Positions 35,586 to 42,976 of a stretch of 64,000 nt of DNA are shown here, piece by piece. How positions within the stretch are numbered: position 1 is the stretch's first letter; every line of letters begins with the position of its first letter. Origin of the DNA: CAZJYI01 sp964550025 (GTDB lineage: Bacteria; Verrucomicrobiota; Kiritimatiellia; UBA8416; CAYOBW01); assembly GCA_964550025.1 (NCBI GenBank), contig CAZJYI010000049.1, positions 6,691 through 70,690 on the forward strand, written 5' to 3'. The translations under genes were made by a program, and so were the position numbers. Under the pieces are notes generated by a model. The model did not search any database. It had not been told where the DNA came from and saw nothing but the letters and a program-made list of their open reading frames with translations.

Positions 35586-38294
35586 ATGAGACGCGGTGCC
35601 TGCTTCTTCGTTGCTCTGGCGCTTCATGGCCTGACGCTTCTCAGTCCGGCGCAACAAGACGTCGAGACCAGGCTCTGGGACCTCCTCGGAAAGGCGCGGA
35701 CAGGCCCCGTCTCTGACGGTGACGCGGCCTGGTCGTCCGGACATCTCGATCATGACGATCCCTTCGTGCGTGCCATGGCCGAGTGGATACTGTCCGAGCG
35801 CGTCGACCGCGACAATGCCGGACAGGAGGTGGTCTGGCCCTCTACGAATGCCCCCGCCTGGTTCGCGCGGTGGCAATCGCTGACGCCCGGGCAGAGGCTT
35901 GAGTGCGACTACGCTCGCCAGGGGATGGTCTGGGAGATACACCGCAACGCCGGCGGGATGCTGGCCTCGGCGCGCAAGATCCTGGGGCGCTGCGAGAGGG
36001 CGAGCCGAAGGACCCTCCGAGGCGATCGCCTCGGGGATATCCGCGAGCGGGTCGCGGCGATTCAACAATCGGGCAGGTCCTCTCAGCCGGACCTGGCCTC
36101 GTTGCGCAGGCAGTGGATCGACCTGCGCAAGACCGTGCGCCCGCTCGTCCTCTCGCACCGGGCGCTGGATTTCGCGGAGCTGCTGTTCATCGCACGCCAT
36201 CCCGTGCACTCGCACCGCAACATCACAGGCTCGCAGTATCCCTGGGCGCACAAGCCGGGCGGGGATATCATGCGCAAGGCCAGCCTTGGTCCGTCTGCTC
36301 CTGCCCGCGGTCTGGTAGCCGACAAACTGGGTTCCGGCCACGTCCACGGCATGGATCTATGGTGGGACGCGGACCGCATCGTGTTCGCCTACGCCCGCCA
36401 GCCGTCGTGGCCGCCGGCGCACGACACCGTGCGGGGCAACGACGTGTTCAAGCTGCGGCGAGAGCAGGAACCTACACACCTCTTCGAGCTGGACCTGGCG
36501 AGTGGCGACGTTCGGCAGTTGACGGACCACGAGGTCTGGAGCGACTTTGAACCAACCTACTGCGCCGACGGCGGCATCGTCTTTGCCTCGGACCGCTCGG
36601 GCCGCAGTTCGGAGTGCGGCAAGTTCACTGCCGACCACACCGGCATCAACCTCCACCGCCTTGTTCCGGGCGGGCTGCCGCGGCGTCTGACCGACAACAA
36701 AGACATCGACCGCTACCCGCACAGTCTCGACAACGGGCTGATTGCCTACACACGATGGGACTACCAGGAACGGCATTTCATGGAGGTCCACTCGATCTGG
36801 ACGATTCGGCCGGACGGGTCCATGGCGGATGCCGTGTTCAATCAGCACATGAAGGCGCCCTACGGTTTCCGCGACACGCGTTCCGTTCCCGGCAGTCATC
36901 GGATGGTGTCGATCGCGACGGGCCACCACACGCTGGCGTACGGTCCGCTCGTGCTGGTGGACCTGTTCCGCGGGATCAACGACCCGAAGGCGATCGAGAT
37001 CATCACGCCGTACGTGAAGCCCCAGGAGGGCCCCATGGCCGGTCGCCCGACGCCGCGCGGCGGGGTCCCGGATCGCGGCGGTGTCTACCAGACGCCGTGG
37101 GCGCTCGAGGACGACGCGTTCCTGGTGTCCTACTCCTATCGCGACAAGAGCCCGACCGGGGGCGGCGACAACGTGCGCGGCTTTGCGCTGTACTATGTCG
37201 ATGCCTACGGGAATAAGGAGCTCTTGCACCGCGAGCCGCTTCTGTCATGCGCATTCCCGATCCCGCTCCAGGCGCGCCCCCGGCCGCCGATAGTCCCGGA
37301 GGCGGAGGGCGCGTCACGAGCGTACGCGGAGTGCTACCTGCAGAATGCGGCCGACGGCATGGAAGGGGTGAAGCCGGGCGAGGTGAAGTACGTCCGCGTT
37401 GCCCAGAGGGTGGGGTGGCCCCTCACCCCGGAAACCGGCGCCAAACGCTGGATTCCCGGAAACGCCTGGGAACGGCGGTTCGGGTTCTGGAGCTGGGCGC
37501 CCGTGCGGGTGATCGGCGACGTGCCCGTCGAAGAGGACGGGTCCGCGCGCTTCATTGTGCCGGTTGACACGGCCGTCTACTTCCAGGCCCTGGACGCGAA
37601 CAAGATGGAGCTGCGGCGTATGCGCACGCACGTGAGCCTGAAGCCCGGCGAGCTGCGCGGCTGCACCGGTTGCCACGAGAGCCGCCACCAGGCTCCGGCC
37701 GCGCAGGCGCTGGGGACGTCGGATGCCTTGCCGCGGCCACCCCGCACACCCGAGCCGCCGCCGTGGGGCAACCGGAAGCTGCTGGGGTACGAATGGCTCG
37801 TTCAACCTGTTCTCGATCGCCACTGTGTGAGCTGCCATGGTGCGAAGGAGCCGGATGGCGGAATCGACCTGACGGGGCGCAAGGCGGAAGACGGCTTCAT
37901 GCAGTCGTTCCGCACGCTGTTCGGACTGCGCTGGGGCGAGACGAAGCCCGGCGGGAAGAAGCTTGTCAGCGTGTCGAACCGGTTAAGCAATCACAGCGTC
38001 TCGCGCGTGCGCGAGTTCGGTTCGCACCGCAGCCCGTTCGTCACGGTGCTGCTCGACGACAAGCTGCACCGCGACGAGGTCAAGCTCAACCCCGACGAGT
38101 GGGAGACGCTGGCAACGTGGGTGGACGCCAACGCCCCGTACTACGACACGTTCTTCGACAAGCGCCCGCCCCATGGCGGCGAGCCCATACGCAACCACCG
38201 CCTGGCGCTACTGCCCGCCTTCCCGGCAGCGAAGAAGAGCGAACGAGCCGGCCAAAGGGCTGAAAGCCCGAAACAAGCCAGCCCAGGGCGATGA
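35586..38294 (+). CDS. HzsA-related dihaem protein (first)
   Basis: This 902-residue exported protein has an N-terminal hydrophobic signal (ACFFVALALHGLTLLSPAQQ). The central propeller-like region has TolB-type blocks (DVRQLTDHEVWSDFEPTYC, GIVFASDRSG, ADGGIVFASD). The C-terminal region carries two c-type haem motifs, C693TGCH and C747VSCH. This architecture matches the HzsA-related family widespread in planctomycetes and relatives. Those proteins resemble the anammox hydrazine synthase alpha subunit but occur in non-anammox organisms, so their real reaction is unknown. No HzsB/C gene is near. The last ~16 residues (RAESPKQASPGR) are encoded by a GGGCTGAAAGCCC-type repeat, a probable late extension. 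Confidence 0.87.
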   Translation: MRRGACFFVALALHGLTLLSPAQQDVETRLWDLLGKARTGPVSDGDAAWSSGHLDHDDPFVRAMAEWILSERVDRDNAGQEVVWPSTNAPAWFARWQSLTPGQRLECDYARQGMVWEIHRNAGGMLASARKILGRCERASRRTLRGDRLGDIRERVAAIQQSGRSSQPDLASLRRQWIDLRKTVRPLVLSHRALDFAELLFIARHPVHSHRNITGSQYPWAHKPGGDIMRKASLGPSAPARGLVADKLGSGHVHGMDLWWDADRIVFAYARQPSWPPAHDTVRGNDVFKLRREQEPTHLFELDLASGDVRQLTDHEVWSDFEPTYCADGGIVFASDRSGRSSECGKFTADHTGINLHRLVPGGLPRRLTDNKDIDRYPHSLDNGLIAYTRWDYQERHFMEVHSIWTIRPDGSMADAVFNQHMKAPYGFRDTRSVPGSHRMVSIATGHHTLAYGPLVLVDLFRGINDPKAIEIITPYVKPQEGPMAGRPTPRGGVPDRGGVYQTPWALEDDAFLVSYSYRDKSPTGGGDNVRGFALYYVDAYGNKELLHREPLLSCAFPIPLQARPRPPIVPEAEGASRAYAECYLQNAADGMEGVKPGEVKYVRVAQRVGWPLTPETGAKRWIPGNAWERRFGFWSWAPVRVIGDVPVEEDGSARFIVPVDTAVYFQALDANKMELRRMRTHVSLKPGELRGCTGCHESRHQAPAAQALGTSDALPRPPRTPEPPPWGNRKLLGYEWLVQPVLDRHCVSCHGAKEPDGGIDLTGRKAEDGFMQSFRTLFGLRWGETKPGGKKLVSVSNRLSNHSVSRVREFGSHRSPFVTVLLDDKLHRDEVKLNPDEWETLATWVDANAPYYDTFFDKRPPHGGEPIRNHRLALLPAFPAAKKSERAGQRAESPKQASPGR

Positions 38295-38470
38295 GCCCTG
38301 GGAATGGTGCGGCATGGAGACGATTTGAGGGCTGAAAGCCCGACACAAGTCGTGTGCGGGGATTGTGTCGGGCCTTCAGCCCTCGGGGTTCCGGTTCCCA
38401 CGTTGTACCCCCCGCCCTGGCGGGCTGGGCTGGCCTCTGTCGGGCCGTTGGCCCTGGGGAGGGCCGATCG
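38262..38470. repeat. Mosaic of GGGCTGAAAGCCC-type palindromes
   Basis: Short stems GGGCTGAAAGCCC at about 38257-38269 and 38329-38341, CCCAGGGC-GCCCTGGG at 38282-38302, an inverted TTGTGTCGGGC partner near 38364, and GGGCCGTTGGCCC at 38442-38454. The first copies are read through as the end of the HzsA-like gene. No gene is seen in 38295-38484. Confidence 0.65.
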
Positions 38471-38484
38471 TCCCGCGGTCTCCC

Positions 38485-39708
38485 CTATTTCCCCTGCGTG
38501 GCGTAGACCTGCTGGATCTCTTCCTCGGACAGCGCCCGGTTCCAGATCATGACGTCGTCGATGCAGCCGTCGAGCGTCTGGCTTCCGGTTTCTTCCGATG
38601 CGCCGATGATGATCGGGCGGTTGCTGCCGTACACCGAACGTGGAGGAGAGCCGAGCGCGAACCGGCCCGAGTGGTTCTTGCCGTCAATGTACACGCGCAT
38701 GTCCGTTGGCGCGAAACGCAGAACCACGTGGTGCCACGTGCGCTTCGTCACCGCCATGTCTGTCGTCAGCACGCCCCCCGCAAAAGGGTCTCCCTTTGCG
38801 GAAACGGTTGCCTGTACCCTATGGGGTGTGTTGGCGTGGCGCCTGTCGTTGTAGTTGAGGGCAAACGCCCTCTGTTTCATCTTCACGTGGTACTTGGCTA
38901 CCAGCGTTTGATGGCGCTTGTCGTTGTCGATCTTCACCCACAGTGCAACCGTGAGGCCCTTGTCGAATCGGAGGTCCGGGGCGTCCGGGACGGTGATCTT
39001 GCCGTCCTTTCCGTCAAACGCGATCGCCCCATTCCGCAGACGCCTGCCGCTGGAAAGCCACCTCGCACCGGAGATCTTGCCGTCGTTGCCGCATCCGCTG
39101 AGGTCCTTGACGGTGCCGGTCACGCGCGTGTTGAAGTCGTAGTGCAGAACCAGCCCCTTGGTGTACGAGGGCGAACGCGGCGCCGGCGCCCCTCCGGCCC
39201 TGGCCGTGCCGGCCGTCGGGGCGGGTTGCTTGAACTCCAGCACGGCGACGGCGAATTTGGTCCTCTTGATCTCGGCGTCAACGGCCTCGGCATCGGCGAT
39301 CTTGTCGCGCTGCATCAGGGCGATTTTGAGCTTCTCCAGACGTGCGACATACTTGTTCGACAGCGCGATGATCTCAGCGGTCCGGTCGTGCTCGGCGGAC
39401 CGGATATGCTTCATGATAGCGGAACTCTCGGGAATGCTCTTCTCACCGGCGAAACGTTCCTTCTCCGACACGAGCGCCTTGTAGCCTCTCAGATCGCCTT
39501 TGTTCTTTGCCTGCTCGATCTGCGCCTCGAGCTGCCTGATGTACTGTTCGCCGAGCCCGGCCAGCTTCCGCGCATGGGCACTGTCGATCTTGGCCTTCGC
39601 ATCGTTGTAGATCTTCTGCAGGCTCTCGATGTCCTGGGCCGCCGGGGCGAAGGAGGCGGCGAGAATGATCAGAGCAAGTGCGGACAGCGGATATGCGTAG
39701 CTTCTCAT
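38485..39708 (-). CDS. Exported coiled-coil/LamG-domain protein
   Basis: This 407-residue protein starts with a signal peptide (SALALIILAASFAPAAQ). A coiled-coil rich region follows (about 25-165, KLAGLGEQYIRQLEAQIEQA), then a C-terminal concanavalin/LamG-like jelly roll (about 185-407: GLVLHYDFNT, DGKITVPDAPDLRFDKG, FTVALWVKIDN, CIDDVMIWNRALSEEEI). LamG-type domains bind sugars or proteins. The ATG at 39708 has GGAG 6 nt upstream; an ATG at 39720 and a GTG at 39732 overlapping the preceding stop are alternatives. It is co-oriented with a retropepsin-like gene. Function unknown. Confidence 0.82.
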   Translation of the reverse strand: MRSYAYPLSALALIILAASFAPAAQDIESLQKIYNDAKAKIDSAHARKLAGLGEQYIRQLEAQIEQAKNKGDLRGYKALVSEKERFAGEKSIPESSAIMKHIRSAEHDRTAEIIALSNKYVARLEKLKIALMQRDKIADAEAVDAEIKRTKFAVAVLEFKQPAPTAGTARAGGAPAPRSPSYTKGLVLHYDFNTRVTGTVKDLSGCGNDGKISGARWLSSGRRLRNGAIAFDGKDGKITVPDAPDLRFDKGLTVALWVKIDNDKRHQTLVAKYHVKMKQRAFALNYNDRRHANTPHRVQATVSAKGDPFAGGVLTTDMAVTKRTWHHVVLRFAPTDMRVYIDGKNHSGRFALGSPPRSVYGSNRPIIIGASEETGSQTLDGCIDDVMIWNRALSEEEIQQVYATQGK

Positions 39709-39728
39709 GCAGGGCTCCATAGCAGCTC

Positions 39729-40118
39729 TCACATGGGGCTTCGCCGATCCGGAGAGACCCCCATGAGGCTCATTGTCATGGGACGCAGATCACGCCGGAA
39801 CGGGTCAAGGACAAGCTCCAGCGCCTCCAGTGTGGCTGCCCCCAACAGATCGCTGTCGCCCGGTTCTCCGAAGATGACCGGCGCGGCTCCACCGACACCG
39901 CCATACTCGAAATAGGCGTCCCCGATCTTGCGCTCGACCTTGTCGCCGTTGGCGAGGAAGAAGGCCTTCTTGCGGTGGGGTCTGATGCCCAGTCCGCGCA
40001 GGATGTCCTTGCCGACCACGGAGTACACCGCCCCGGAGTCCACAAGGAAACTCACCTTGTGCGACCTCTTGCCCTCGTGACTCTTCTTGACCGTTATCTC
40101 AACAGCGGTCAGTCCCAT
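39729..40118 (-). CDS. Single-domain retropepsin-like aspartic protease (first)
   Basis: This 129-residue cytosolic protein of clan AA has the catalytic motif D27-SGA (VSFLVDSGAVYSVV), the flap-like RKKAFFLANGDKVER and ILG-type positions in DLLGAATLEALEL. A single domain of this length must dimerise to form an active site, as in retroviral proteases. No transmembrane or signal sequence is seen. The GGGGGAAGG sequence lies just before the ATG at 40118. The 3' end (39729) overlaps a GTG alternative start of the LamG gene. A second copy with the catalytic Asp at the same position is at 47784-48170. Confidence 0.82.
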   Translation of the reverse strand: MGLTAVEITVKKSHEGKRSHKVSFLVDSGAVYSVVGKDILRGLGIRPHRKKAFFLANGDKVERKIGDAYFEYGGVGGAAPVIFGEPGDSDLLGAATLEALELVLDPFRRDLRPMTMSLMGVSPDRRSPM

Positions 40119-40553
40119 GGCCTTCCCCCTTTCCGAACACAGGCGAAGCATCGGCCTATCGCAATTCCAGTCCATTCGCAGGATAGCACGCAGAGTCCGG
40201 AGCGGGCAAGCCACCTTTGGATGTGCCAGATCGTGAGTAGCGTGAATCTCATGCGTGGACCTCGTCTGCTACATGAACGCTTGCGGAACCGTCTTCCTTC
40301 CAAATAATCTCTACGGCTGACAGAGGACAAGGCTGCCCTGAATGGCGCTTACCTAAGCCATGTCACGGGGTGCCCGTCTCCCGTAGCGCGGGTATCTGAC
40401 CCGCGTATGCGCATGTGCGGAGAACGAGCCGAGAGAGAAGTGCCTATCGGCCTCATCCCTTCTTGTCGTTCGCCTAAACATGCTCATGCGCGGAACGGAT
40501 TTCCGCGCTACGCGGATGCCCGCGTGGAATGGTGTGTCCCAAATGCGCTTATC
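40119..40553. other. Intergenic region with GTAG-type palindromes, 435 bp
   Basis: GTAGCGCGGGT (40383) pairs with ACCCGCG (40399-40405). A second element ending in GCTAC at 40511 has a GCGCGGAA/TTCCGCGC stem. No gene is seen; the GH43-like gene ends at 40554. Confidence 0.6.
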
Positions 40554-42824
40554 TCAGCGAACAACCTGGACGCGGATGTTGGTGAATCGGGGGCCTGTCC
40601 GCGACGTGGGGGGGGCGTCGGGCGTTCGGGTGAAGTGCATCGTGCTGCTCAGCCCAACGTATCCCGCCAGGTAGGGTGCGGTCTGGTAGTAGTGCGTAGG
40701 AGGAATGTCCCAGCAGTTGCCGACGAACACGCGCTTCTCCCGCGTCTCGAACTCCCACGAGCTCCACGCGTCCTTGGACGCCGCCCGGTACAGACGCGAG
40801 ATACCGATACGGGTGTCCGGCGTGCCGTCGCCGCGTGTGTCGGCCCACGCGGTGATGAAGAACGCCCCGTCGTCACCGGCCGAAGCGTGCTTGACGCTCA
40901 CGCGGTACCTGTCGCCGACGGCGTGGCTCGATCGGATGCGCCACAACTGGCAGACGTGTCCGCCCAAACGGGCCGACCGGGTGACTTCGACGCCGATCGT
41001 CCCGAAGGCGGCGCCACGCTTCGGCGGCCCGGTGCCCGGCGGAGTGCTGTCCGGTGGGCGCGTCGCGCCCGGCGGTTCTGTCGCATCATCGAAGACGGTC
41101 AGATCCCAGGTGTTCGTCCACTCGATCGCAAATCCCTCGTCAACGAAGCGGATGGGAAGCCAGACGTGGCGGGCATCGATCTGGTTCTCAACGCGCCAGA
41201 TGTCGAACATGGCGACGAACGCATCGTCCCGGCCGTGCACCGGCAGTATGAACGTGCTCTGACTGCCGAACGTCTTCCCCGGACCCAGCCCGTTCGCGGG
41301 GTTGATTCCCAAGCACGGATTCCCAAGCTCCTTCCACGGTCCCCAGATGGAATCGGCCACGGCCGACCTGGCGGCGTTCGGGGCGTAGCCCGTGCAGCCG
41401 GATGCCAGGAAGTAGTACCTGCCCCTGCGTTTGCAGACGGCCGGCGCTTCCATCATCCGTCCGACGAACGCCCGTTCGTATTCGTCGGTGGGCCGGAGGT
41501 AGTCGTCGCGCAGCAGCGCGGTGTGGAGCGTGCGGTTTCCCTTCGACGAATAAAGGAGGTAAGCTTTGCCGTCGTCGTCGGCGAAGAGTGTCATGTCACG
41601 GGCACCCTGGCCGTTGGGCCGGAAGCTCCCCGTGTATCTGTACGGTCCGGTCACACGGTCGGCCACGGCCACCGCACTCCGGGCGGTCTTGTAGCCCTGG
41701 CCTTTGAACTCCAGGTGGAACCACATGACGAACTTCCCGGTGGCGGCGTTGTGAATCACCTTCGGCCGCTGCAGCACACATCCCTTGGCCAGTTCGTGGT
41801 CGGGATCGTCGGCGTTGTGCAGCACGATGCCCTCGTCCTCCCAGTGGTAGAGGTCGTCGGATGAGTAGCAGTGCACACCCACGTGGGACCGGTTCCCGGC
41901 CCACCCCTCGGTCCGATGCTCGCCGAACCAGTAGTAGGTGCCCTGATGGTAGAGAACGCCGCCCCCGTGGGCGTTGATGTGCACGCCGCGATTGTCGGGC
42001 CAGATCCTGCCGGGCCTGAACACCGCCGCACCTGCCTTTGGCCACAGCCGCTTTGCCTCGCCCGACAGCATGCGCAGCCGCACGCTGCGGAAGATCACCT
42101 GCGAGCCGTAGGTGCAGAGCCCCGGAGTCATGCGGTTCGGCATGGACCAGCAGGAGTGCGCCGAGAGGGCCGACGCGGGGCCCTTCCAGTTGATGATGGA
42201 CCGGCCGTTCAGGGCCGCCTCGATGGCGACCCCGCCGCCCTCGCGCGTGACCTTGACGGCAAAATGGTGTTCGCGCCCTCGCTCGAGGCCGCCCTGGCGC
42301 CGGGTTGTGGCGTTCTCGCGGACGCCTTTGCCGCCGATCGTTTCGAGGCCATAGTACCCACCCTTGGCGGCCAGGATGGCCGTCACCGGCGAACTCCCCG
42401 TTGGCAGATGCACCACGAGGATTTCGTCGCCCGCGACGCGCATGAACCGCAGGTCCAGTTCGTAGTTGCCGTCGGGCACGACCGGCAGCATCAGTCGCGC
42501 ATACGCCGAGGGGAGGACTTCCAGTCCGGCGGATTCCAGCGTCCACTTGCCCGCCACCGTGTCGTTGGTGGGATTGACCCATTTCAGGAGATCGAGCCAC
42601 TGTCGACCGCTGCCCGCCGCGACTTCTGGGCTTTCGAGTTGTCCGGCACGCTGCTCGCCTGTCCCGGTCGGCGTCCTCTCGTGAAAACCGTCAATCGACG
42701 CCTTCGAACCGTTGTCGGCATTCTGGCGGTCAACGATGACCCGGGTTGCCGGGGAGCCGCAGACGGCCCGTGGGGCCAGGGCCAGCACGGATAGCAGAAG
42801 CAGCAGGTGCGTGTTGTGGTTCAT
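40554..42824 (-). CDS. GH43-like (GH43_34 type) glycosidase with N-terminal lectin-like domain
   Basis: This 756-residue exported protein has a signal peptide (LLLLLSVLALAPRAVCG). An N-terminal jelly-roll-like domain (about 70-255, YELDLRFMRVAGDEI, GVAIEAALNG) is followed by a five-bladed propeller (about 285-590). Its first blade has WPDNRGVHINAHGGGVLY and YYWFGEH, the signature of GH43_34 galactan-type enzymes; further blades show MTLFADDDGKAYLLY and MMEAPAVCKR. GH43 enzymes hydrolyse arabinans, xylans or galactans; the exact activity is uncertain. A C-terminal beta domain (about 600-756) completes the protein. The ATG at 42824 has a leaderless promoter and no ribosome site. Confidence 0.85.
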   Translation of the reverse strand: MNHNTHLLLLLSVLALAPRAVCGSPATRVIVDRQNADNGSKASIDGFHERTPTGTGEQRAGQLESPEVAAGSGRQWLDLLKWVNPTNDTVAGKWTLESAGLEVLPSAYARLMLPVVPDGNYELDLRFMRVAGDEILVVHLPTGSSPVTAILAAKGGYYGLETIGGKGVRENATTRRQGGLERGREHHFAVKVTREGGGVAIEAALNGRSIINWKGPASALSAHSCWSMPNRMTPGLCTYGSQVIFRSVRLRMLSGEAKRLWPKAGAAVFRPGRIWPDNRGVHINAHGGGVLYHQGTYYWFGEHRTEGWAGNRSHVGVHCYSSDDLYHWEDEGIVLHNADDPDHELAKGCVLQRPKVIHNAATGKFVMWFHLEFKGQGYKTARSAVAVADRVTGPYRYTGSFRPNGQGARDMTLFADDDGKAYLLYSSKGNRTLHTALLRDDYLRPTDEYERAFVGRMMEAPAVCKRRGRYYFLASGCTGYAPNAARSAVADSIWGPWKELGNPCLGINPANGLGPGKTFGSQSTFILPVHGRDDAFVAMFDIWRVENQIDARHVWLPIRFVDEGFAIEWTNTWDLTVFDDATEPPGATRPPDSTPPGTGPPKRGAAFGTIGVEVTRSARLGGHVCQLWRIRSSHAVGDRYRVSVKHASAGDDGAFFITAWADTRGDGTPDTRIGISRLYRAASKDAWSSWEFETREKRVFVGNCWDIPPTHYYQTAPYLAGYVGLSSTMHFTRTPDAPPTSRTGPRFTNIRVQVVR

Positions 42825-42831
42825 TACATCG

Positions 42832-42861
42832 ATTCTAACTCGCTATTGTGGGCGGTGTCAA
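42832..42861 (-). promoter_or_regulatory. Predicted leaderless promoter of the GH43-like gene
   Basis: Minus strand: perfect TTGACA (42861-42856), 18-nt spacer, TAGAAT (42837-42832). The ATG lies 8 nt after the -10 box; no Shine-Dalgarno sequence. Confidence 0.55.
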
Positions 42862-42926
42862 AAGCGGCGTTGGCTTTCTGGCTGGCGACCGTTGCGCCAT
42901 GCGGGCCATTCCGCGCTTTTGACGGC

Positions 42927-42976
42927 CGCCGGCTGGAAGCCGGCGGTACTGGTCACCGGCTGGAAGCCGGCGCTAC
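42927..42976. repeat. REP pair at the heparinase gene stop
   Basis: Two palindromes of GCCGGC-TGGAA-GCCGGC type (42927-42945 and 42955-42976) end in GCTAC. On the minus strand GTAG (42976-42973) supplies the stop codon of the heparinase-like gene. Confidence 0.8.

Noticed and set aside
35586..38294. A true hydrazine synthase subunit
   Set aside because: Only the general HzsA-like architecture is present; no HzsB/HzsC or other anammox genes are in the window.
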